Of a stretch of 64,000 bases of DNA, positions 16,001-24,400 are shown one piece after another. The position numbers and the translations under genes were made by a program. The notes under the pieces are model-generated. The model did no database searches. It was not told the DNA's origin and was given only the letters and a program-made list of their open reading frames with translations. The first letter of the stretch is position 1; each line of letters begins with the position of its first letter. The stretch is taken from positions 2,852,001 through 2,916,000 of the forward strand of contig OZ252252.1 of NCBI GenBank assembly GCA_965249745.1, written 5' to 3'. Source of the stretch: JANYHH01 sp965249745 (GTDB taxonomy: Bacteria; Deinococcota; Deinococci; Deinococcales; JAAFIG01).

Positions 16001-17254
16001 GAACAGGACCAACTCACGCAATTCTTTCTTGACGCGGTACATGTTGGCGTCCTTGGTGAAGAAGCGGTGCAGACGTTCCGGGTTGACATCCACAGCGATG
16101 GTTTCGTTGTACCGCCCCTCCCTGGCGACTCGAATCGCTTGATCGTTGATGTCACTGGCGAAAATCTGAATTTTTGGCGGGTCGGGCAGCGTGTCCGCGT
16201 GTTCCAAAAGTAGCATCCCGAGCGAGTACGCCTCCTCACCGGAGGCGCAACCGGCCACCCAGACGCGCACCGCATCATCACCGGTTTTGCCCACGAACAG
16301 CTTTGGGATGACCTCGGTTTCCAGCGCACCGAAGGCATCCGGGTCGCGGAAGAAATTCGTCACCGTGATGAGCAGGTCGCGCAGTAAGGCATTCACCTCG
16401 TCCGGTTGGGATCGCAACAGCTCGAGGTACGCGCCCAGCTCGCCCAGTTCGTGAACCTGCAAGCGCCGCGCAATCCGGCGTCTCAGCGTCGGTAACTTGT
16501 AGTACCCGAAATCGTGTCCGGTCTGAGATTTCACGAGCGCCAAGACATCGCGCAGCGAATCGCCGCCGACCGCTGCTTCACCCTCCGGTTCAGCCTCGAG
16601 CGGTTCTGAGTCTGGTGTACTGGCCATCAGCGCCTCCAGGTCGGGTTTGGAGGACTGCACGAACCGCTGCAAGCGCTCTGGAATCTCGGCGACCGGTAGC
16701 ACCAAGTCAATCAAGCCCGTGGTTAACGCACTGCGCGGCATACTGTCAAACTCGGCTTCCTCCGGGTCCTGAACCACGGTCAGCCCGCCCCTCTCCTTGA
16801 CGCGCTGCAAACCGAGCGAGCCATCCGAACCCGAGCCGGATAGGATGACCGCGACGGCGTTCTTGCCGTAAGCCTCAGCGAGCGTCCGAAAGAACAGGTC
16901 TATTGGCACGCGCTGCCCACGGGCTTGCTCGGGGTCCTTGAGCTTCAAGGTTCCGTCGTCCATCACTAGGTGCTGCGCGGGCGGAATCACGTACACGTGA
17001 TTGGGTTCCACGGTCACGCTCTCACGGACTTGCACGACTTTTAACCCCGTGGCGTTCTGCAAGATCTCTGCCAAGTGACTCTCGTGTTCCCGCGACAAAT
17101 GCATCACGACCACGTAGGCCATGCCAGATTCTTTGGACACGTGCTGGAAGAAGCGCTTCGTGGCCGTCACACCGCCCGCCGAAGCTCCAATCCCGACCAA
17201 GACAAAGCCGTGCTTCTCGCCGCCTCGAGTCTCGCCGGAGCTAGCCACGGTCAT
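13007..17254 (-). CDS. CheB-CheR-PAS hybrid histidine kinase with receiver domain
   Basis: From ATG 17254 the protein has 1415 residues and these parts in order. A CheB methylesterase has Ser in GIGASAGGV, His in VVMHLSREHES and Asp in LSGSGSDGS (about 17-205). A CheR methyltransferase contains CRNLLIYLN (about 235-500). Then come a PAS-like segment, a long coiled coil (about 710-790, repeated NEELQ/SEE), two PAS domains, HisKA with phosphoacceptor His1042, an HATPase, and a receiver with Asp1340 and the Lys of IVKP. This architecture is known in several phyla, with no chemotaxis genes needed nearby, and none is seen here. The phosphorelay partner is unknown. An upstream in-frame ATG at 17368 would add 38 unsupported residues. 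Confidence 0.9.
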   Translation of the reverse strand: MTVASSGETRGGEKHGFVLVGIGASAGGVTATKRFFQHVSKESGMAYVVVMHLSREHESHLAEILQNATGLKVVQVRESVTVEPNHVYVIPPAQHLVMDDGTLKLKDPEQARGQRVPIDLFFRTLAEAYGKNAVAVILSGSGSDGSLGLQRVKERGGLTVVQDPEEAEFDSMPRSALTTGLIDLVLPVAEIPERLQRFVQSSKPDLEALMASTPDSEPLEAEPEGEAAVGGDSLRDVLALVKSQTGHDFGYYKLPTLRRRIARRLQVHELGELGAYLELLRSQPDEVNALLRDLLITVTNFFRDPDAFGALETEVIPKLFVGKTGDDAVRVWVAGCASGEEAYSLGMLLLEHADTLPDPPKIQIFASDINDQAIRVAREGRYNETIAVDVNPERLHRFFTKDANMYRVKKELRELVLFAPHNLLRDPPFSKLDLLTCRNLLIYLNRSTQERVMEIFHFALRSGGYLFLGSSESAEGSSALFTTLNKKERLFRTRSIVLRPGYSGPPSMPASGFSIATWATPSSKQRGSWPLENWTGEQVSPWELGQWLPAPLEAAVTEANRHMPFGDLHFQLLEQLAPPSVLIDEHYDILHASQNAVRFLRFTVGEPSRNLLKVALPGLILDLRAAVLAVAKDGRPAEAQRVSVDLDGAERFVKLTVRPAKEEYSGLLLVTFEEQPPSATPEPPQSVSEVLRGDRAIESMVQRLEEEAQTSRDRLQTTVEQYETSTEELKASNEELQAINEELRSASEEFETSKEELQSLNEELTTVNHELREKVDEVSRINTDLQNLMSATDIGMIFLDRSLSIKRYTPRTLDIFNLIPSDLGRPFQHVTHKLEYDRLTQDAAQVLSSLQSRAFEVNDALSGTLYLARLSPYQTSDGQVDGVVLSFVDITEMKRTTAALHESEERFKAIVNQATAGIAQSDLDGNFVFFNDRFCEITGNTLEGLRTKTLPQIVDAENPEPGQSSFQQMVRDGTPFTVEKPHAQPDGAVVWVSHSVSPIVDGMKQQRYALAVSVDITERKIADRSLQESDRRKDEFLATLSHELRNPLNALRSSIEVMGRLNVMTELQAVREMAQQPLETIRRLIDDLLDVGRISQGKIRLSFAPTELSQVLKSAVNQLGSRFSENSNDLTLELPATLGVVSGDALRLQQVFTNLLSNAIKYSSPGSRIVLAAERHQHEVEIRIRDSGIGISSDELHSVFDLFSQVVTPGDRPQDGLGIGLYLVKYIVENHGGSVKADSAGLGEGSLFTVRLPLQQALDSQPTEAQSSPLKGEPARDRTDGQDAAADHAWRILLVDDYESARKAVGRLLKFMGHEVVTAADGSEALALADEFRPELILLDINMPGMNGYEVARALRAQPKFAKTVLIALTGYGQAEDIRQAHEAGFDDHIVKPLDPDALERLLEDYRKPAANPVG

Positions 17255-17666
17255 GAGGCTTCGATCGTATGAGCATCGCCTACCACGAACACCCGATGAC
17301 CTGTCGGTGCTAGTGAGGCGCACATACAGAGAGTATATGCACAGGAAAGGCCCTATCCCTGATGCCAAGCTGAGCCTTTAGGAATCTGGGCGCTCAAAGC
17401 AAAACGTCGAAAGCCTCGAGCGGTCACCAATCTTTGCGGTACAGCTCGAGGGAATAGAAATTCAGCTATCAAAGTGCAGGTGGTATTCAGCGCTTTCGGG
17501 ACCGCGAAAACCAGCTTGGTCTCCCATTCGCCCATCACCTCAGGTATGGCTCGAGCGGTTTAAACGTTCTGGTGATCGCGGTAAAAGCCATGACCACCGC
17601 TCAGTCGCTGTTACCCGCCCAACCGTGTGAAACGGTTTTGAGCCACACCATAGAATTCCATAGCGT
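17255..17666. other. Intergenic region upstream of the CheB-CheR kinase
   Basis: On the minus strand TATACT near 17336-17331 and TACGAT near 17269-17264 are possible -10 elements for the kinase. A small dyad, AACCGT (17621-17626) with ACGGTT (17632-17637), may end the toxin transcript or be incidental. A 60-codon minus-strand frame at 17353-17538 has no family similarity and I do not call it. Confidence 0.4.
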
Positions 17667-18077
17667 TCACCCTCGAGCCTCGGTGATGATCTGAAGTCCT
17701 GTCACGCCCACGAAATCTTTTTTGTTGTGAGTCACCACCGGCACGCCGTACTCAATGGCCACCGCTGCAATCCAAGCGTCTGCCGGGTCAATCGGTCGTC
17801 CGTTTTGCCGCGCCAAGTTCTTGGCTGTCGCCCATGACTGAGCGAGGCTGCGGCTGTACGGGATCAACGTGAACTGGGCTACGTAAGCCTCGAGCTGCGC
17901 GATTCGGTTGGCTCCCCAGTTGGTTTTGAGGACACCGTAATCGAGTTCAGCGATTGTCTGAAAAGCGACGAACGGTGTCTTACCAATGAGGTGTGGCAGG
18001 TACTTGTTGGCTTCTGGAGTTCGTTTGAAAAGGTAACTGATAATGTTCGTGTCCAAGACCAGAGCCGTCATTGTCAC
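17667..18077 (-). CDS. PIN domain endoribonuclease, VapC-type toxin
   Basis: The 136-residue product shows the PIN pattern. LVLDTNIISYLF supplies the first acidic residue, TIAELDYGVL the second, DPADAWIAAVAIEYGVPVVTHNKKDF the third and fourth. These coordinate Mg2+ in VapC toxins, which cleave tRNA or rRNA. Its GTG overlaps the stop codon of the upstream HTH gene (GTGA), a typical coupling of antitoxin then toxin; ATG 18071 is an alternative start. The toxin role follows from family and layout and is not shown here. Confidence 0.85.
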   Translation of the reverse strand: MTMTALVLDTNIISYLFKRTPEANKYLPHLIGKTPFVAFQTIAELDYGVLKTNWGANRIAQLEAYVAQFTLIPYSRSLAQSWATAKNLARQNGRPIDPADAWIAAVAIEYGVPVVTHNKKDFVGVTGLQIITEARG

Positions 18078-18550
18078 TTCGCCTGTCCTGGTTCGATCTC
18101 ACGCATGATTTCAAAGAATTCCTGTTCTCGCTGGTTCTGCCGGGCTTGAAGCTTTTTCTGTTCTGCTACCATATCAAAGTCTGCCCGATGACTCGCCTCG
18201 AGTTCTTCGACCGTCCAATCATCCGGCCCGAGCAGCGCTGCGGCTGAGAGTCGTGGTGGTTTCGCGGTTTTCAGCAGCGCCGCCAGTTTCGCGCTCGAGT
18301 CGGGCTGGGTCGTATCGGCAATCTCGAACAAATCAGCCACCTCCGGGCGTTGACCGGTTAATGATTCGATCCCTGCCGCGATCACGCCCAACGTCTCAAA
18401 ACTGATTGCCTTGGCTTTGCCGCGCACGATCGGGTAAATCGTGTTTGGGGATAGCCCCGTCGCTTTCATCAGCGCGTGAGGGGTGACACGTTGACGCTCT
18501 AAGAAACGCGCCAGCTTCCATTGGACGGGGAGGGGATGCGTCGTCGGCAT
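18074..18550 (-). CDS. HTH (XRE-type) regulator, probable antitoxin of the PIN toxin
   Basis: This 158-residue protein has an N-terminal Cro/C1-type helix-turn-helix (residues about 10-65: LARFLERQRVTPHALMKATG, LSPNTIYPIVRGKAKAIS). A charged helical C-terminus (KKLQARQNQREQEFFEIMREIEPG) could wrap the toxin. The second of two in-frame ATGs (18550) is chosen because TAAGCT (18557-18562) lies 6 nt before it, leaving the first ATG directly on the -10 element. The -35 candidate TTGGAT is 17 nt further upstream. Such pairs usually autoregulate through the HTH. Confidence 0.75.
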   Translation of the reverse strand: MPTTHPLPVQWKLARFLERQRVTPHALMKATGLSPNTIYPIVRGKAKAISFETLGVIAAGIESLTGQRPEVADLFEIADTTQPDSSAKLAALLKTAKPPRLSAAALLGPDDWTVEELEASHRADFDMVAEQKKLQARQNQREQEFFEIMREIEPGQAK

Positions 18551-18704
18551 GGACATAGCTTATCAAAAGATTGCTATTTATCCAAGCGCCCCTATGATAA
18601 ACAAGATTTGTTCGCGCTCGAGGTCAGTGGTTTTCAATTCCAGTTTTTCTGCGGAACCTGACCTGGCAGAATGTCAAAAAACGGATCGCACAACAAAACG
18701 AACA

Positions 18705-18729
18705 GGACGCAGCTTCCAGCTCTGCGTCC
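18705..18729 (-). terminator. Terminator of the tRNA-Cys/tRNA-Val operon
   Basis: On the minus strand GGACGCAG (18729-18722) pairs with CTGCGTCC (18712-18705), and the RNA then continues TGTTCGTTTTG. It is placed 7 nt after the encoded CCA of tRNA-Val. Confidence 0.7.
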
Positions 18730-18735
18730 CCTCTT

Positions 18736-18810
<75 letters not shown>

Positions 18811-18830
18811 GCAATGGTGCTGACGATTCG

Positions 18831-18905
18831 TGGAGGCGTCGGGCGGATTCGAACCGCCGAGTGAGGGTTTTGCAGACCCTTGCCTTACCACTTGGCTACG
18901 ACGCC
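18831..18905 (-). tRNA. tRNA-Cys (anticodon GCA)
   Basis: The acceptor GGCGTCG pairs with CGACGCC. The anticodon stem AGGGT/ACCCT holds the loop CTGCAAA with anticodon GCA. The T arm is GGCGG-TTCGAAT-CCGCC. Discriminator T is followed by CCA. It is first in the operon with tRNA-Val. Confidence 0.97.
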
Positions 18906-18944
18906 GTTCGCCAGTTTCTCGAGCGGGTGACTCGAGCGGTGCGA

Positions 18945-18973
18945 AGTGTAACACGGGTCTTTTTGACTGTCAA
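18945..18973 (-). promoter_or_regulatory. Consensus promoter of the tRNA-Cys/tRNA-Val operon
   Basis: On the minus strand a perfect TTGACA (18973-18968), a 17-nt spacer and TACACT (18950-18945) lie about 40 nt before tRNA-Cys. The -35 box is one half of the palindrome TTTGAC-T-GTCAAA (18962-18974), which also lies just upstream of the divergent hydrolase promoter. Confidence 0.85.
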
Positions 18974-18990
18974 ACGGGTAGAATTTACGG

Positions 18991-19842
18991 GTGGACGAGG
19001 GTTTTGAATACGAATCGCACCTGGAAAACCTGAACGGTGTGGAACTCTATTACGAAGTCGCCGGTCCGAGCGACGCGACGCAAACGCTGGTGTACCTGCA
19101 CGGCTTGGGATACAACTCGTACAGCTTCCGCGAGGTCGCGGGTGAGGCGTTAGCCGCGTACCGCGTCGTGTACCTGGACCAGCGCGGCTGCGGGCGCTCG
19201 GAACAGTTGGAGGCAGACCCAGAGAAATTCACCGTGGATGCCCTGGTAGATGATCTCGAGGCATTGCGGGCGCACTTGAACCTCCGCAGCTTCACGCCGG
19301 TCGGTCACGCCTTCGGCGCGGTGATCGCCTTGGAGTACGCCCGGCGCTTTCCCAGAAACGTCAATGCCGTCGTCGCGGTCAGCCCGTGGGTGCATTTCCC
19401 GGAACTCTCGCAGCAACTCGTGGACAGTGCGATGCGCCTAACCGAGCGCGTCGTGGATGTACTTGAGGATTCCGAGGCTCGAGCGGAACAGGCCTTTTCC
19501 ATGCGCGAGGATCTGCTCTCCGCACTGTACTTCCCGAACCCGCAGTCGCGGCTGCACCTGGAATTCGTGGACACCGAATCCGGGCTGTTCGGCAGCGGCG
19601 CGGCCCAGGAAACCTTTGTTTTCAACCGACTGTGGGACTTGGAATACCCGCTGTACTTCCCGGAAATTCAGACGCCCGTCATCTGCATCGCCGGTGAGCG
19701 CGACGTGACCGTGTATCCCGGTCAGAGTGACTGGCTGGTAGATCTTCTCGGCGCTGAGCTGGAAGTCATGGACACCGGGCATTACCCGTGGCTCGAGGAT
19801 ACGCTTGGGTTCGCGGCTGCGCTGGAACGGTTGCTGCCGTAA
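18991..19842 (+). CDS. Alpha/beta-hydrolase fold protein lacking the nucleophile serine
   Basis: This 283-residue protein has the alpha/beta-hydrolase layout of the proline iminopeptidase/epoxide hydrolase group. The oxyanion-hole region is LHGLGYNS (about 37-44), DQRGCGRS is at 63-70, the acid is Asp238 in GERDVTVYPG and the base is His264 in GHYPWLED. The nucleophile elbow, however, reads G105-H-A-F-G109: the codon at the Ser position is GCC, Ala107. The protein is therefore unlikely to be a classical serine hydrolase and may bind rather than cleave its ligand. The start GTG is leaderless-type (TAGAAT 6 nt upstream). It is divergent from the tRNA operon. Confidence 0.85.
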   Translation: MDEGFEYESHLENLNGVELYYEVAGPSDATQTLVYLHGLGYNSYSFREVAGEALAAYRVVYLDQRGCGRSEQLEADPEKFTVDALVDDLEALRAHLNLRSFTPVGHAFGAVIALEYARRFPRNVNAVVAVSPWVHFPELSQQLVDSAMRLTERVVDVLEDSEARAEQAFSMREDLLSALYFPNPQSRLHLEFVDTESGLFGSGAAQETFVFNRLWDLEYPLYFPEIQTPVICIAGERDVTVYPGQSDWLVDLLGAELEVMDTGHYPWLEDTLGFAAALERLLP

Positions 19843-20005
19843 GTCGCGGGAACCGCCGCCGAGGACTGCAACGATTTTAGCCCTTGAGAGCGTAAAGCTC
19901 GAGATTCACGGTAGCTGGGCGACAGGCGCGACTCGAGTCGAGCTTCTTTTTTGGAGTCAATTTGCAACTCGGGCTACAACGCATTGACCAGGATTAGGCT
20001 TTGCT

Positions 20006-20254
20006 GTGAGGATGGATACCCGCAAGAAGTACGTTGGTCAGAGCGTGACCGTCAGTTACGACCGCGCTCTCTGCACCCACGCCGCCGAGTGCGTGCGCGG
20101 CTTGCCAACCGTGTTTGACACCGCCGCTCGCCCTTGGATTCAACCCGATCGCGCCGACCGGGACGCGGTGATGGCGGTCGTCGGTCGCTGTCCGAGCGGG
20201 GCACTACGAATAGAAACCAGAATTTCTGAAGCTGTGGTTGAGACCGTAGACTGA
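20006..20254 (+). CDS. Divergent mono-cluster [4Fe-4S] ferredoxin-like protein (YjdI type)
   Basis: The 82-residue protein matches the Fer4_19/YjdI group. VSYDRALCTHAAECVRGLPTVFD is followed by RPWIQPDRADRDAVMAVVGRCPSGALR, giving three cysteines (CxxxxxC then C-P) of a single iron-sulfur cluster. This family is thought to be an electron carrier, and its partner is unknown. GTG 20006 or ATG 20012 could be the start; TAGGCT lies 5 nt before the GTG. The pantothenate kinase gene starts 4 nt after its stop codon but has its own -10 element inside this gene. Confidence 0.8.
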   Translation: MRMDTRKKYVGQSVTVSYDRALCTHAAECVRGLPTVFDTAARPWIQPDRADRDAVMAVVGRCPSGALRIETRISEAVVETVD

Positions 20255-20261
20255 CCGCATG
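20247..20261 (+). promoter_or_regulatory. Leaderless-type -10 element of coaW, inside the preceding gene
   Basis: TAGACT (20247-20252) overlaps the end of the ferredoxin gene. Six nt then separate it from the ATG at 20259, so the kinase can be transcribed independently as a leaderless mRNA. Confidence 0.55.
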
Positions 20262-21098
20262 GTCGTTGGACTCGATTTTGGCATCACCAACCTTGACGCC
20301 GCGCTCCTCAAAGATGGGCGTTTGAAGCGCGGCGTGCGACTGGACTCTCCCGGCGCGAGTTTGGAGAGTCTAGCTTCAGCCCTTCGCCACTTGGAGCTGG
20401 GATTTGACGCGCTGAGCGCGATTGGAACCACGGGCGGCAAGCACCGTGAGCTGCCCTCGCAATTAAAAGGAGTGCCAATCGTCAAGGTCAGCGAAGCCGA
20501 TGCTGTGGGACGCGGCGGGTTGTGGCTCTCAGGTCAGGAGTCGGCGCTCGTGGTGAGCGCGGGCACGGGCACGGCCATAATCGCGGCTCGAGGGAGGGTC
20601 TGCACTCACGTCACCGGCAGCGCCGTGGGCGGTGGGACGCTGCTGGGCCTGTCCCGGTTTCTGCTCGGAACCGCCGACCCTTTCGAGGTCGCGGAACTCG
20701 CGGCGGCGGGCGATCCGTCGCGTGTAGACGGAACCTTACAGGATGTCATCGGGGGCGGTATTGGGCATCTTCCGGCGGATGCCACGGCGGTCAACCTGGG
20801 GCGGCTGGCGGCGCTCACCGAGTTACCGGCCCGCGAGGACGTGGCGGCGGGATTGGTGACGCTCGTGTCCCAAGTCATCAGTGTGATCGCGTTGAACGCC
20901 GCCAAAGCCAACAGTCTCGAGCGAATTGTTTTTGTCGGGCATTTGATGGACCTGGAACCCGTCTGCGCGGCGGTGCGGCGCGTCTGGGGCTTTTACGGTG
21001 TGGAACAGCCGCCCGTGATCCCAGAGAGCCGAGGTTTCGCGACGGCGCTCGGGGCGGGCTTGGTGGCGCTCGAGACAAGTCAACCTGAGACAACGTAG
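20259..21098 (+). CDS. coaW: Type II pantothenate kinase-like protein
   Basis: The 279-residue ASKHA-fold kinase would phosphorylate pantothenate in the first step of coenzyme A synthesis. The phosphate-binding motifs are VVGLDFGITNLDAALL at the N-terminus, VVSAGTGTAIIAA near residue 92, HVTGSAVGGGTLLGLSRFLLG near 117, and NAAKANSLERIVFVGHL near 209. These follow the type II (PanK/CoaW) order rather than the type III CoaX order. Type II enzymes are known from staphylococci and are otherwise scattered in bacteria. The gene is followed by a terminator shared with the convergent tRNA-Asn. Confidence 0.85.
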   Translation: MVVGLDFGITNLDAALLKDGRLKRGVRLDSPGASLESLASALRHLELGFDALSAIGTTGGKHRELPSQLKGVPIVKVSEADAVGRGGLWLSGQESALVVSAGTGTAIIAARGRVCTHVTGSAVGGGTLLGLSRFLLGTADPFEVAELAAAGDPSRVDGTLQDVIGGGIGHLPADATAVNLGRLAALTELPAREDVAAGLVTLVSQVISVIALNAAKANSLERIVFVGHLMDLEPVCAAVRRVWGFYGVEQPPVIPESRGFATALGAGLVALETSQPETT

Positions 21099-21112
21099 CG
21101 CTGAAACGAAAG

Positions 21113-21133
21113 AACCCCGCGCTGGGCGGGGTT
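21113..21133. terminator. Bidirectional terminator between coaW and tRNA-Asn
   Basis: AACCCCGC (21113-21120) pairs with GCGGGGTT (21126-21133) with a 5-nt loop. T-rich tails follow on both strands (TCTCT rightward, CTTTCGTTT leftward). Confidence 0.8.
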
Positions 21134-21137
21134 TCTC

Positions 21138-21212
21138 TGGCTCGGCAGGTAGGGATCGAACCTACGACCATCCGATTAACAGTCGGACGCTCTACCGCTG
21201 AGCTACTGCCGA
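21138..21212 (-). tRNA. tRNA-Asn (anticodon GTT)
   Basis: The acceptor TCGGCAG pairs with CTGCCGA. The anticodon stem TCCGA/TCGGA encloses CTGTTAA with anticodon GTT. The T arm is GTAGG-TTCGATC-CCTAC. Discriminator G is followed by an encoded CCA (21140-21138). Confidence 0.97.
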
Positions 21213-21231
21213 ACACGGTACAGCGGCGAGA

Positions 21232-21260
21232 AAGATATCACCCCTCCGAAAAGATTGCAA
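21232..21260 (-). promoter_or_regulatory. Promoter of tRNA-Asn
   Basis: On the minus strand TTGCAA (21260-21255), a 17-nt spacer and TATCTT (21237-21232) lie about 20 nt before the tRNA 5' end. Confidence 0.7.
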
Positions 21261-21406
21261 CCGCGACTGCACAGCGTTTCCCTACCACCCGCTCGAGCGT
21301 CCCCGTGGCGGTGCGGCGTGACCCGAGTGACCCGGTACGGTTCAGCCTCTTCGAGTCCCGATTGGTCCATGTGCGCACCGACGACTCGCGGCTCGAAGGT
21401 GACCCC

Positions 21407-24400
21407 TCACAGCGGGAAGCGGAACGTTAAGCGCGTTCCCGCGCCCGCGCGGGAACTCACGCTCATCTCGCCGCCCGCCAGCGCCACGCGCTCACGCATT
21501 CCCGCCACGCCGAGGTGCCCGGCCGGGAGCAAGTTCTCGTCAGGGTCGCTCTCGAAGCCCGCGCCGTCGTCAATCACGCTGACCTCCAAGAGCTGCGGCT
21601 CGAAGCTGACGCGCACGGCGGCGCTGTGCGCCCCGGCGTGCTTGTCCACATTGGTCAGCGCCTCCTGCACGACGCGGTAGAGCGTCAGTTCCAGGTCGGC
21701 CGCCAAGCGTCGGTCCTCGCCGCTGACCTCGAGCCGGGCCGGGGTGCGCGCCTGACTGCACAGCCATTCCAGCGCGGGCAGCAGGCCCAGGTCGTCCAAG
21801 GCGCTCGGGCGCAGGTTGCGGCTGAAGCGGCGCACCGAGTCAATCGCGCTGTCCACATCGGTGCGAATGTCGCGCACGCGCTCCTGGGCCGACTCGAGCG
21901 GCATGGTTTGCAGTGCGCTCTCCAAACGATCCAAGCGGCGCGCAATCGCCACCAGGGTCTGCGCGGTGTCGTCGTGCAACTCGCGGGCGATCCGGCGGCG
22001 CTCCTCCTCCTGGGCTTGGGTGAACAGGCTTAAAAAGCCGCGCAGCTCGGTGGCTCTGGCCTGCGCCTGACCGCGCTGAGCGATTTCGTCGGCCAGTTTC
22101 TGCTGCTCGGAAAGGTCGCGGGCGATTGCCAGGCCGCCGGTGATCTTCTGATCGCGGAACAGCGCATTCAGTTTGACCTCGAGATACGCGCTGCTGCCGT
22201 CGGAGCGTCGCACGCGACCCTCGAAGGTACTCGCGCCGATGCCATCGGTCGCCATCTCGCGCCAGGCCCGTTGCGCCTCCAGAGCCGCGTCCCCGATCAA
22301 GAGGTCGCTGTAGGTCGTGCCGATCAACTCTTCTGGCGCGTACCCCAGCACCTCGAGAACAGCCGGGTTGGCGTAATTGATAACGCCCTCCAAGTCGGTC
22401 GCCACAATCAAGTCGTGCGCGGCCTCCGCCAAGAGACGGTAGCGCAACTCCTGCGCCTGAATCCCCTCGAACAGCCGAGCGTTCTGAATTGCTAGTGCCG
22501 CCTGGGCCGCAATCGCGGCGCACAGGCGTTCCTCCCTGGCGGTGATCTGCGAACTGCGCGTGCTGTCGGCGTACAGCACGCCGAGGACCTCGCCCTGGGC
22601 GACGACCGGCGCGATGATGAACGAGTGCGCCCCAAGTAAGGTTGGACCTTCGCTCTCCAAACTCTCGTCCTGCGCCTCGTTGATGACAATCGGTTCCTGG
22701 GCCGTGACCAGCCGTGCGAAGGCGTCCTCGGCGATCACGAACGGGCGCATGAAACCCTCTAGCCCGTCCTCGAACCCTTGCGCGTACAGGCGGCCCAGTT
22801 CGGCGCGTTCCTGGGCGTAATCTATCGTGTCGAAAAACCCAATAAAACAGCGCTCCAAGTCCAGTGCGTCCACGACCTCCAAGGACACGCGTTCCAGCAC
22901 CTCCTCGAGCGACAGCGTGCTGCCGGTCAGTCGTGCGATCTCTAGCAGCGTCAACTCGTCGGCAAACGCCCTGGCGTTCCCAAGGGCCACGCCCGCCTGG
23001 GCCGCGAAGGTCGTTAGCACGCCCAGCTCCTCGTCGTTGAAACTCCTGGCCTCGTTGAAGTACAGCGCGATCCCGCCGAACGATTCGCCGCGCGCGAACA
23101 GCGGTGTGGCGACCAGGCTGTTACCGTCCACGACCCTGGTAACCGGCTTCTGTTCGGTGATCGCCTCCATCAATACCTCGGCGTCCGCGCCGCGCCCGAG
23201 GGCGTCCAGATCTTCGATCCCTAGACTGGCTCGAGGCTCCAGCGCGTTGCGAATCCGCTCGAAGACCGCGCAACCCGCCGCGCCCAGGAGCCGGTTGGCT
23301 TGCTCCAGAATGGTTTGCAGCGTGTCGCTGACGTTCAAGCTGCTCGAGAGGGTCAGCACCACTTCTCTCAGCGCTTCGGCGCTCTCGCGCTTTTGACTCT
23401 CCTGCGCGTAAAGCTGCGCGTTTTCAATTGCCAGACTGGCGACTTCGGCCATGGATTGCGCCAGCGACACGGTGCGCTCGGAGATTTCCAGTCCGGCCCG
23501 GGTGCTGTCCACGTACAGCACGCCGAGCGGCTTTCCACGGGCGGATAAGGGAACCATCAGGAACGCCTCGGCTCCCAGCTCTCTGGGTCCAGACGCGAAA
23601 CTGCGGCTCGAGGCTTTGACCTCGTTCAGCACGATCGGTTGCCCGCGCACCACGAGCCGCTCGAAGCTCTCCGGCGAGATCACCAGCTTGTCCTCGCCAT
23701 CCATTGCACCGAGATTATGGGTGTAGAAATCCTTGGCCACGGCGGTTGTTTCCATGACATCCGAGTACAACCCGAGCATGCCGCGCTCCAACCCCAGCGT
23801 CTTCACCGCGAACTCCAAGGTCCGTTGCAACACGGCTTCCAGGGACAGCGTTTCCCCGATCGCCCGCGAAAATTCCGCCAGGGCTTTCGATTCACGCTCG
23901 AAACGAAGGCGCTCCGCGTTCAACCTCGCGCCCTCGAGCGCCAGGGCCGCCGGGGTCGCGTACAACGTTGCCGCGCCCAAGTCGTCCACGCCTAAGAGTT
24001 CCAGCAACCCGACCGCGCGATCTCTGGAGACGAGCGCCACCAGTCCCCGCCCAGCTTTGAGCGAGTTGCCTTTCCGATCCAGGGCGCGCTTGTACCCGTT
24101 GTCCGGCTTGAAGGTCTCGAAGCCCAGCCCGGTCCCGAGGACAGAACTCACCCCGAGCTGATTGGCGACCGCCACGGTTTCCAGCGCATTGTCGTCCAAG
24201 AGCAGCACCCGCGCCGATTTCGCGCCGCTGACCTCCAAAACCGCCCTCGCGGTCAGTTGCGCCACCGCGTTCAAGCCTCTGGCTTCGCTCAGGTTCCGCG
24301 TGAAGCCCCAGAGCGCCGCCAAATTTTCCGGCGCGAGACGTTGCACCAGATCCAGGGCAGAGTCGGCGGGCGGAATCCCCTCCGCCCAAGCTGACACGCT

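Noticed and set aside
17353..17538. 60-codon minus-strand frame with GAGGTG at its start
   Set aside because: The purine-rich sequence abuts the start codon, leaving no spacing, and the product has no recognisable pattern.
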